Below are positions 1 to 5,664 of a DNA stretch of 5,701 nucleotides, one piece after another. Numbering within the stretch: position 1 is the first letter of the stretch; each line of letters starts with the position of its first letter. Where the stretch lies: contig JBKHHU010000206.1 in NCBI GenBank assembly GCA_046539045.1, positions 1-5,701 of the forward strand, in the 5' to 3' direction. The notes beneath the pieces are model-generated. The model did not search any database. It saw nothing but the letters and a program-made list of their open reading frames with translations, and was not told the origin of the DNA. Made by a program: the position numbers and the translations under genes. The stretch comes from JBKHHU01 sp046539045 (GTDB taxonomy: Bacteria; Planctomycetota; Phycisphaerae; SM23-33).

Positions 1-82
1 TCCCGGGCGCGACAGTGTGAGATTTGGAGTTTCGCTGTTTGGTCCTTGTTTGAGAGTTGTCGTTTGAGATTTGCTATTTGCC
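1..82. repeat. Intergenic inverted-repeat element, copy A (right half only)
   Basis: The window opens inside the core of the element: CCCGGG is at 2-7, and the right arm of TTTG words follows. Bases 1-55 are identical to 176-230 in copy B. The outer part of the arm (56-82) resembles the outer right arms of copies C (365-391) and D (1469-1495). The left arm, if present, lies outside the window. No gene is supported here; the short open frames crossing it simply translate the repeat words. Bases 83-104 between this copy and the next look non-repetitive. Confidence 0.85.
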
Positions 83-104
83 TGTCGCCTTGCGAATGCG
101 GAAG

Positions 105-238
105 TAAAAACACAAACTGCAAAAAGCAAATGGCAAACAAGCTCCAAAGCACAAATGACAAGTTCCAAAACACCCTCCCGGGCGCGACAGTGTGAGATTT
201 GGAGTTTCGCTGTTTGGTCCTTGTTTGAGATTTGGAAC
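105..238. repeat. Intergenic inverted-repeat element, copy B
   Basis: The left arm of CAAA words (about 113-169) leads to a CCCGGG core at 177-182 and a right arm of TTTG words (about 191-234). This copy and copy C align with a constant 134-bp offset and no gap: 105-141 is identical to 239-275, so B and C form a tandem pair. The right arm is shorter than in A, C and D because the outer TTTG words are missing and the next left arm starts at once. The two arms are roughly reverse complements, so a transcript could fold into a long imperfect hairpin. Confidence 0.88.
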
Positions 239-391
239 TAAAAACACAAACTGCAAAAAGCAAATGGCAAACAAGTTCCAAACTGCAAATGACAAGTTCC
301 AAAGCAGCCTCCCGGGCGCGACAGTTTGAGATTTGCAGTTTCGCCATTTGGTCCTTGTTTGAGATTTGTCGTTTGAGATTGGCTATCTGAG
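239..391. repeat. Intergenic inverted-repeat element, copy C
   Basis: The left arm has CAAA/CAAG words starting at 247, 254, 261, 268, 279, 286, 293 and 300. The core has CCCGGG at 311-316. The right arm has TTT words at 325, 332, 339, 347, 358, 365 and 372. The steps are 7 bp apart from one 11-bp step in each arm and one 8-bp step on the right. Around the 11-bp step the arms are closest to true inverted repeats: CAAACAAGTTCCAAA (268-282) against the complement of TTTGGTCCTTGTTTG (347-361), two mismatches. This copy ends 67 bp before the start codon of the ExbB-like gene, so its 3' part may lie in that gene's leader. Confidence 0.88.
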
Positions 392-421
392 TTGTGTTGT
401 TTTACACCGGACGGTTTGTGG

Positions 422-450
422 TTTTCGCCTTCCGGCGAAGAACGAAGGAG
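422..450 (+). promoter_or_regulatory. Leader hairpin and Shine-Dalgarno of the ExbB-like gene
   Basis: A hairpin can form at 422-441: TTTTCGCC (422-429), loop TTCC (430-433), GGCGAAGA (434-441), eight pairs with one G-U. It ends three bases before a strong Shine-Dalgarno, AAGGAG at 445-450, which sits 8 nt before the GTG at 459. An alternative pairing, CCTTC (428-432) with GAAGG (444-448), would cover the Shine-Dalgarno. The ribosome-binding site decides the start of the downstream gene. A regulatory role for the hairpin is only inferred. I saw no convincing -35/-10 pair between 380 and 450. Confidence 0.55.
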
Positions 451-458
451 ATACAACG

Positions 459-1298
459 GTGAAGCTGGCAGTCGGATTCATACGAAAAGTTCCGCCGTAC
501 TTCCTGGTGGCGGTGGTGGTGGCTGTGTTGGGCACGTCGGTGGTATTTGCCCAGCAGGGTGCCGCGCCGGACCAGACCGGCGACGTGGTCAAGAAAACCA
601 GCGAGACTTCCATCCTGCAGCTGTTCATGCGGGGCGGCTGGTTCATGGTCCCCATCGTGCTGCTGAGCATCGGCGGGCTGGTTCTGATCGTCGAACGCCT
701 CATCGCGCTGCAGCGCTCGCGGATCATCCCGCCGGGTTTCCTGCAGCAACTGATGCAGGTGTTCAATCGCGAGAACCCCGACCGCCGGGCCGGGCTGGAG
801 ATGTGCCACAAAAACGGCTCGCCGGTGGCCAACGTTGCCGCTGCGGGCATCCGCAAGATGCACAAGGGCGACGAAGCGGTCGAGAAGGCCATCGAAGACG
901 CCGGGGCCAACGAGATCTCCCGCCTCCGTCGCAACCTCCGCATGCTCTACGGCGTCGCGGGCGTGGCGCCGATGCTCGGGCTGGTCGGGACCGTCTGGGG
1001 CATGATCCAGGCCTTCCAGATGGCGTCGGAAGTCGGGCTCGGGAAGGTCAACTCGCTGGCGGAGGGCATCTACACCGCGCTGGTCACGACCTTCGCCGGC
1101 CTGCTGGTGGCCATCCCGGTCCTCGCGTTCTACTACTACTTCCAGGGCAAGATCGAACGTATCGTCCACGAGATCAACGACGCGTCGGTCGCGTTCATCG
1201 AGAGCATCACCGATGTGCCGTCGCTGGCGACAAGTCCCGTAACCCCTCCGCCGACAGCCCCCGTGGCGACGAACGCAAAGGGGCCGGGAGATAAATGA
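459..1298 (+). CDS. MotA/TolQ/ExbB proton channel family protein with N-terminal signal peptide
   Basis: This 279-residue inner-membrane protein should form the stator ring of a proton-driven motor with the ExbD-like protein encoded next. The GTG start at 459 is chosen for its AAGGAG 8 nt upstream and because it begins a clean signal peptide (basic start, hydrophobic 12-30, likely cut after VFA at 31). The frame is open further upstream to a TTG at 366, but that lies in repeat DNA. Three membrane segments follow at about 61-84, 163-185 and 203-226. The family signature is clear: APMLGLVGTVWGMIQAF (170-186) and ALVTTFAGLLVAIP (207-220). T178 and T211 match the conserved threonines of E. coli ExbB (T148, T181), but the position of its Glu176 is Thr206 here. 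A Pro/Thr-rich tail (259-272) follows. The signal peptide and longer periplasmic start are unlike E. coli ExbB/TolQ. Family is certain; ExbB versus TolQ is not decidable, so no symbol is given. Confidence 0.95.
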   Translation: MKLAVGFIRKVPPYFLVAVVVAVLGTSVVFAQQGAAPDQTGDVVKKTSETSILQLFMRGGWFMVPIVLLSIGGLVLIVERLIALQRSRIIPPGFLQQLMQVFNRENPDRRAGLEMCHKNGSPVANVAAAGIRKMHKGDEAVEKAIEDAGANEISRLRRNLRMLYGVAGVAPMLGLVGTVWGMIQAFQMASEVGLGKVNSLAEGIYTALVTTFAGLLVAIPVLAFYYYFQGKIERIVHEINDASVAFIESITDVPSLATSPVTPPPTAPVATNAKGPGDK

Positions 1299-1344
1299 CG
1301 AAGTACGAAGTACAAATGCGGCAGTAACGGCAAACGGCAGAGGA
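1298..1344. repeat. Short direct repeat and flank of repeat copy D
   Basis: Two tandem ACGAAGT heptamers (1298-1304 and 1305-1311) begin at the last base of the ExbB-like gene's stop codon. They are followed by AC, AAATGCGG and two related GGCA words. The heptamer length matches the 7-bp period of the adjoining element, so this may be a diverged outer part of copy D. No terminator-like hairpin with a T tract is seen after the stop codon. Confidence 0.45.
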
Positions 1345-1527
1345 CAAACTACAAACAGCAAAAAGCAAATGGCAAACAAGTTCCAAAACTCAAATGACAA
1401 GTTCCAAATCAGCCTCCCGGGCAGGCAGTTTGAGATTTAGAGTTTTGCCGTTTGGTCCTTCTTTGAAAATTGTCGTTTGAGATTTGCTATTTGCCGCTGG
1501 ATTTGCCATTTGCCCGTTTTGCCCGTT
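1345..1527. repeat. Intergenic inverted-repeat element, copy D, between the ExbB-like and ExbD-like genes
   Basis: This is the most complete copy. CAAA/CAAG words start at 1345, 1352, 1359, 1366, 1373, 1384, 1391, 1398 and 1405. CCCGGG is at 1416-1421. TTT words start at 1429, 1436, about 1444, 1451, 1462, 1470, 1476, 1483 and 1490, with further TTTG/TTTT words to about 1520. The 7-7-8-11-7 spacing of the right arm matches copy C even though many bases differ, which suggests the phasing matters or is inherited. The core differs slightly (GGGCAGGCAG against GGGCGCGACAG). It occupies most of the 274-bp gap inside what should be a motor operon. The remaining stretch to the ExbD-like start has a small GAAA-loop stem (1537-1548) and nothing else recognisable. 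Confidence 0.87.
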
Positions 1528-1572
1528 GCGACCATAGGCGGAAACGCTCTTGCAATAGCGGAGTGACAATAG

Positions 1573-2007
1573 ATGTTGATTCAAGACAGAGAAACCGAAG
1601 GCGAAGAATCGATCAACCTCATGCCGTTGATCGACATGGTCTTCCTGCTGCTGATTTTCTTCCTGGTCGCGACGACCTTCGCCCAGCAGGAACGCGACCT
1701 GGCTGTGCAACTGCCCGGCACCAGCGCGCCCGAGCCGCTCAGCGCGCCGCCCAAGCAGCTCATCGTCAACATCCATCCCGACGGCTCGCTGGTCATCAAC
1801 GGAACCAGCAAGACCTTTGAGCAGCTTTCGGACCTGCTGACCACCGTTGCCCAGGAAGACACCGAACGACAGGTGCTCGTCCGGGCCGACGGCGAAAGCA
1901 AACACAAGTACTTCGCGGAAGTCGTCGCGCTCTGCCGGGAACGCGGCATCAACCCCGTCAACGTCGGCTACCTGTTCCAGGAGTCCGCACGCGCCGGAGT
2001 CGAGTAG
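1573..2007 (+). CDS. ExbD/TolR family biopolymer transport protein
   Basis: This 144-residue protein has one transmembrane helix and is the expected partner of the ExbB-like channel. It would sit in the channel pore and couple proton flow to movement of an energy-transducing protein. The start at ATG 1573 is supported by GGAG at 1560-1563, 9 nt upstream, and by homology beginning almost at once. A short cytoplasmic N-terminus is followed by the family hallmark INLMPLIDMVFLLLIFF at 14-30, with D21 at the position of the proton-carrying aspartate (Asp25 of E. coli ExbD). The helix spans about 18-36. A linker with PGTSAPEPLSAPP (48-60) follows, then the periplasmic alpha/beta domain (about 62-135) with the typical VLVRADGESKHKYFAEVVALC (101-121). 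Length is normal for the family. The stop is TAG, and the next gene starts 18 nt on in the same frame, so the two are probably co-transcribed. ExbD versus TolR is not decidable from sequence alone. Confidence 0.95.
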   Translation: MLIQDRETEGEESINLMPLIDMVFLLLIFFLVATTFAQQERDLAVQLPGTSAPEPLSAPPKQLIVNIHPDGSLVINGTSKTFEQLSDLLTTVAQEDTERQVLVRADGESKHKYFAEVVALCRERGINPVNVGYLFQESARAGVE

Positions 2008-2025
2008 TCTCAGGGTTACCATCAC

Positions 2026-5000
2026 ATGGCCGAGACGCAAAACAGACAGAGCCGGTCGCTTTCCTGGTTGATCGCCGCGGTCGCAGCGATGCTGGCCATT
2101 GTCGCGGTGGCGGCGGGGTCGTGGTATTTTCTCGGCCGGCGGACGGTCTGGACCGATGGCGACGGGATTCGTCGGGCCGACTCCGCTGCCCGCGTCCGCC
2201 AGGTGCTCTGGGCGAACCCGGAATCGCTGCCGGAGCAGATCAACACCATCCGGCAGGAGTACGAGCCGTGCCTCAGCGCCGACGGCAAGGAACTCTACTT
2301 CGTCCGAGGCCTGCCGAAGGAAAGCGCCGACATCTACGTTTCCTACAAGGTCGACGGGAAGTGGACGCCGGCAGAACCGCTGATCGATATCCGGTCCCCC
2401 GCCGATGAACTCGGGCCGCGACTGACCGCCGACGGACAGGTGCTGGTGTTCTATTCCAATCGCGAAGGCGGTTTCGGCGGATACGACATCTACGCCTCCC
2501 GCCGCACCGGAAGCGGCTGGGGCGAACCGGTCAACCTCGGCCCCGCGGTCAACACCGAGTTCAACGAATACTCCCCGTGCCCGACTCCGGACGGGCGGCT
2601 GATCTTCGCGACCAATCGCAAAGCTGCCGCCAAGCTCGCCGACGGCAAGTGGCGGGCCACCATCCGACAGGGCGACCCGGGCGATTACGACCTGTTCATT
2701 GCAGATCCCGCCTCCGACGCCGCCCAGAGCCAGCCGGTGGTTACGGAAGATGGCCGGTCGGTCACCACCCGGCCGCTGCAGTTGCAGGCGGCCGAAGAGC
2801 TGCAGGGCGTCAACAGCCCGTACCACGAAGGTGCGTGCAGCCTCACCGAGGACGGTGAGTTTCTCTACTTTGCCAGCAATCGTCCAGGCGGGTTCGGGCA
2901 ATTCGACCTCTATCGCTGCCGCCTTGACGGCAATACCGCCAAACGCCTGCACAATCTCGGCCCGGAGATCAACTCCGCCGCCAACGAAGCCGATCCGCAC
3001 CTGGCGATGGGCGGATTCCTGCTGTACTTCAGTTCCGACCGATCCGACGGGCAGCAATACGACCTGTACAAGGCCCGCTCCAAGGAGGTCTACGCGGTCA
3101 CCGACCGGCGCGACATGCCGCTGGGCTGGGGCTGGTGGGCCCTGCTGATCGCCTTGGCCCTGCTCGTGCCGCTGCTGATGTTCATGCGCGGGATCGGCTA
3201 CAAGCACCTGAGCACGATCCAGAAATGTCTGGCGATCTCGCTGCTGGTGCACATCCTCCTGACCATCCTGCTGGGACTCTATAGCGTCTCGACGGATATC
3301 TACGAGTATGTCGCCCGGGAAAGCGGAATGGAAACCGCGGTGAACCTGGAAATCTCCCGCGAGGTCGAAGTCAAGCTACAGGCCCGCGAGCAGGTCAGCG
3401 AGCTGCCCGTCGCAGATGCCACCCTCACCGACGTGCAGCGAACGCCCTCGCCGTCGACACCCAAAGCCACCGCTCCGCCGCTGGAACAGAACGTCCCGCC
3501 GAGTCAGATCAACCCCTCGCCGATCCGGCTGGAGGCCAAGGCCCCGCAGGAACCGGCGCCCGAACCACCGCAGGAACGACTCGAGCTGCCCAAACCGGAA
3601 CTGGTCCGCCAGGAGCCCGATATCGAATTCACCAACCGCCAGAAGGTCAAACCCACCGAAGCGGCAGAGCCGTCGATGGAGCCGGAGCTGGAATCGGAAA
3701 TCGTCAAGACCGAGGTCGAAACCGGAACGCCCATCCGCAAACCGGAGAAGGTCGAAATCGCCGCGGCGCCCACCGAGGCGATGAGCACGTCGATGGTCCG
3801 GGAGGTGGAAACTACCGAAACCACCGCCGATGCGCCGGAGAAGCTCTCGCCGACCATCGAGGTCCGCGTCGCTCCGGAAGTGGAAGTAAGCGGGCCGTCG
3901 CCCAAGGCAACGAAGGTCGCAGCCACCCAGCCGGCAGGGCCGTACGTTACCGAGTCCGATGCCGAACTGGCCAGGACGGAAACCGCCACCAGCGTCGAGC
4001 ACGATTCGGACCTGACGACCAACCCTGTCGCCCTGCCGACCACGCATGTGATCGAGGGCAGCAGCGTGGCTGTGCGGGACACGGAAACCAGCGAGATCGA
4101 AACCGAACACGTGCCGGTGGCGGTGAACCTGCAGGACGCCGCTGCGGACATCACCATCACGCCCCCGTCGGTCCCTGCCGCCAAGGTCGACAGTGAGCAG
4201 ACCGAGCAGGTGGGCATCCCCGAGCAGCCGACCGAGGAACTCACGCGATCGGAATACGCAGCGGGCCCCGCACGGGAATCGCTCGAGCCGGTGTCCACCG
4301 AGCGTCTTCCCAACACGGAGGCGGAGGTCACTGAGTCACTGGCCCACGCGTCGGCGCCGAACGTCGCCGACGTGGAGGTGGAGGCCGTGGCGCCCATCGC
4401 GCCGCTCATTGGTCCCGGCGGAACCCTCGATGCCGGCCGCTTGGCGAGCCCGGAGTCGTTCCATCAGCGCAGTTACCAGCAGCGTCAGCGCCTGGTGGAG
4501 GAAATGGGCGGCTCGAAGGAATCCGAAGCTGCCGTCGCGCGGGCCCTGGTGTTCCTCTCGCGTCACCAGGAGAAAGACGGCCGGTGGACCAACATTGACG
4601 ATCACGGCCGGCGTCGCCGCTGGCACCGAAACAAAAAGCAGGACAATGCCGTCACCGGCCTGGCGCTGCTGACATTCCTCGCCTCCGACCACACACCGAC
4701 CAACCCCGGACCCTACCAGGAGACCGCAAAGAAGGGCGTCGATTACCTGCTCAAGACGCACAAGGGCAACGGCGATCTCCGCGGTGGGGGCGACATGTAC
4801 GACCAGGGCATCGCGACCTTGGCGCTTTCCGAGGCGGCCATCATGACCGGTGAGGAGAAATACAAGAAAGTCGCCCTGCAGGGGGCGAAGTTCATCCTCA
4901 AGGCCCAGAACCAGATGCTCGGCGGGTGGCGATACCAGCCCAACGAGCGCAGTTGCGATACGTCGGTTCTCGGCTGGCAGGCGATGGCTCTGCACAGCTG

Positions 5001-5499
5001 CAAGCGGCTTGGTTTTAAACTGCCCGAGCGGAATCGCAAGCTCGCGCTGAAGTGGCTCAACAGCGTCAGCCGCTCCGAGCACAAGATGCTGGCGGGGTAC
5101 ACCAACCCGTCGGCGACGCCTGCAATGACGGCAGAGGCAGCTTTCAGTCGCATGCTGCTCGGGCAGGAACTCTCCCGCGAGCAGGCCGGCGAAGCCGGCG
5201 AATTCATCCTGCGCAACCAGAAGCTCAAGGGTCAGGACAACTACTACTTCTACTACTACGCGTCCATGGCGATGATGCAGATGCAGGGCAGGCGCTGGGA
5301 CAAGTGGAACACGAGGATGCGGGATTACCTCGTCGCGGCCCAACAGAAGTCCGGCAAAATGGCCGGCAGTTGGGACGACAACAGCAAGTGGGGCAACCGC
5401 GGCGGGAGAGTCTATTCCACCGCCCTGAGCACGCTTACCCTCGAGGTCTACTACCGCTACCTGCCGATGTACAAGAAGAACGAGGGGCAGAAGAAGTAG
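2026..5499 (+). CDS. Fusion membrane protein: TolB-like PD40 propeller, TonB-like SHLS helix, long Pro/Glu linker, prenyltransferase-like alpha-toroid
   Basis: This 1157-residue protein is the likely moving partner of the ExbB-ExbD motor. The first helix is at 13-36. A periplasmic region with five PD40/TolB-like motifs follows (about 78-94, 128-147, 181-198, 268-286, 321-338), each followed by a D-(I/L)-(Y/F) strand (102, 154, 222, 294, 346). Helix 2 is at 366-387, a basic loop at 388-400 (R388, K393, K400), and helix 3 at 401-421. In helix 3, S405, H409, L416 and S420 reproduce the spacing of the TonB SHLS motif. Residues 430-805 are a low-complexity linker rich in Pro, Glu, Thr and Val. Residues 830-1147 form a helical toroid like the prenyltransferase/squalene-cyclase fold, with QW-like repeats (HQEKDGRW at 847; AQNQMLGGW at 960) and GGRVYSTALSTLTLEVYYRYLP at 1126-1147. 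No DxDD cyclase motif is visible, so enzymatic activity is doubtful. The start has only a weak AGGG (2012-2015). Domain calls are firm; role is inferred. Confidence 0.9.
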   Translation: MAETQNRQSRSLSWLIAAVAAMLAIVAVAAGSWYFLGRRTVWTDGDGIRRADSAARVRQVLWANPESLPEQINTIRQEYEPCLSADGKELYFVRGLPKESADIYVSYKVDGKWTPAEPLIDIRSPADELGPRLTADGQVLVFYSNREGGFGGYDIYASRRTGSGWGEPVNLGPAVNTEFNEYSPCPTPDGRLIFATNRKAAAKLADGKWRATIRQGDPGDYDLFIADPASDAAQSQPVVTEDGRSVTTRPLQLQAAEELQGVNSPYHEGACSLTEDGEFLYFASNRPGGFGQFDLYRCRLDGNTAKRLHNLGPEINSAANEADPHLAMGGFLLYFSSDRSDGQQYDLYKARSKEVYAVTDRRDMPLGWGWWALLIALALLVPLLMFMRGIGYKHLSTIQKCLAISLLVHILLTILLGLYSVSTDIYEYVARESGMETAVNLEISREVEVKLQAREQVSELPVADATLTDVQRTPSPSTPKATAPPLEQNVPPSQINPSPIRLEAKAPQEPAPEPPQERLELPKPELVRQEPDIEFTNRQKVKPTEAAEPSMEPELESEIVKTEVETGTPIRKPEKVEIAAAPTEAMSTSMVREVETTETTADAPEKLSPTIEVRVAPEVEVSGPSPKATKVAATQPAGPYVTESDAELARTETATSVEHDSDLTTNPVALPTTHVIEGSSVAVRDTETSEIETEHVPVAVNLQDAAADITITPPSVPAAKVDSEQTEQVGIPEQPTEELTRSEYAAGPARESLEPVSTERLPNTEAEVTESLAHASAPNVADVEVEAVAPIAPLIGPGGTLDAGRLASPESFHQRSYQQRQRLVEEMGGSKESEAAVARALVFLSRHQEKDGRWTNIDDHGRRRRWHRNKKQDNAVTGLALLTFLASDHTPTNPGPYQETAKKGVDYLLKTHKGNGDLRGGGDMYDQGIATLALSEAAIMTGEEKYKKVALQGAKFILKAQNQMLGGWRYQPNERSCDTSVLGWQAMALHSCKRLGFKLPERNRKLALKWLNSVSRSEHKMLAGYTNPSATPAMTAEAAFSRMLLGQELSREQAGEAGEFILRNQKLKGQDNYYFYYYASMAMMQMQGRRWDKWNTRMRDYLVAAQQKSGKMAGSWDDNSKWGNRGGRVYSTALSTLTLEVYYRYLPMYKKNEGQKK
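3226..3288 (+). other. TonB-type SHLS transmembrane segment within the fusion gene
   Basis: These bases encode residues 401-421, CLAISLLVHILLTILLGLYS plus V. S405 (3238-3240), H409 (3250-3252), L416 and S420 are spaced +0, +4, +11 and +15, as are S16, H20, L27 and S31 in E. coli TonB. TonB and TolA use this helix face, above all the histidine, to contact the ExbB/ExbD or TolQ/TolR motor. Basic residues before it and acidic residues after it (D424, E427) place it N-in/C-out, as in TonB. Confidence 0.75.
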
Positions 5500-5552
5500 C
5501 CGCCGGGAGCTGATCTCTATGTTGAGCGCGAGCGATCTGCTCCGGTCTGCTG

Positions 5553-5558
5553 TATAAT
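5553..5558 (+). promoter_or_regulatory. Candidate -10 box
   Basis: A perfect TATAAT lies 54 bp past the end of the fusion gene in otherwise GC-rich DNA. No good -35 lies at 16-18 bp spacing (the 17-bp position reads GAGCGA); the TTGAGC at 5522-5527 is 25 bp away, too far for a standard sigma-70 promoter. If used, transcription would begin near 5565, just before the stem-forming stretch at 5568-5628, and would serve whatever lies beyond the window. Confidence 0.3.
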
Positions 5559-5646
5559 TCTCGCGTTGCAGGCGTTAGAGCGAGTGACAAAACTCTTTTC
5601 CGGTTCAGCCGGCTGCAAACGCTCCTGCCTGCGTCCGGCTGCTTCA

Positions 5647-5664
5647 GCAATGCTACGGCATTGC
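5647..5664 (+). other. Perfect 7-bp hairpin with UACG tetraloop
   Basis: GCAATGC (5647-5653) and GCATTGC (5658-5664) are exact reverse complements around a TACG loop. In RNA the loop is C(UACG)G, a member of the unusually stable UNCG tetraloop class. No T tract follows, so it is not a typical intrinsic terminator; it could be part of a structured leader or a repeat. Confidence 0.5.

Noticed and set aside
105..391. CRISPR array
   Set aside because: Copies are inverted-repeat units of about 134-175 bp with no short direct repeats alternating with unique spacers, and no cas genes are nearby.
74..456. Short - strand frames with FAICFLQF- or CLPFAFCSLCF-like peptides
   Set aside because: These are translations of the CAAA/TTTG repeat words, recurring with each copy. 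They are repeat artefacts, not genes.
366..458. Upstream extension of the ExbB-like gene to TTG 366
   Set aside because: The added 31 residues are encoded by repeat and leader DNA, hide the signal peptide, and ignore the strong AAGGAG placed 8 nt before GTG 459.
1390..3252. A 620-codon open frame on the - strand
   Set aside because: It runs antisense to the ExbD-like gene and the first part of the fusion gene and also through repeat DNA. Its translation is low complexity with no recognisable domain, as expected opposite GC-rich genes.
3376..5343. Long - strand open frames opposite the fusion gene's linker and toroid
   Set aside because: They are composition shadows of the GC-rich + strand gene, whose translation contains clear domains; they have none.
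4828..5499. Functional squalene-hopene cyclase or protein prenyltransferase
   Set aside because: The fold is suggested by QW-like repeats, but no DxDD motif is visible and no zinc-ligand set could be recognised, and the domain is fused to a periplasmic linker.
5524..5542. Intrinsic terminator after the fusion gene
   Set aside because: Only a four-pair stem (GAGC 5530-5533 with GCTC 5539-5542) is present and no T tract follows.
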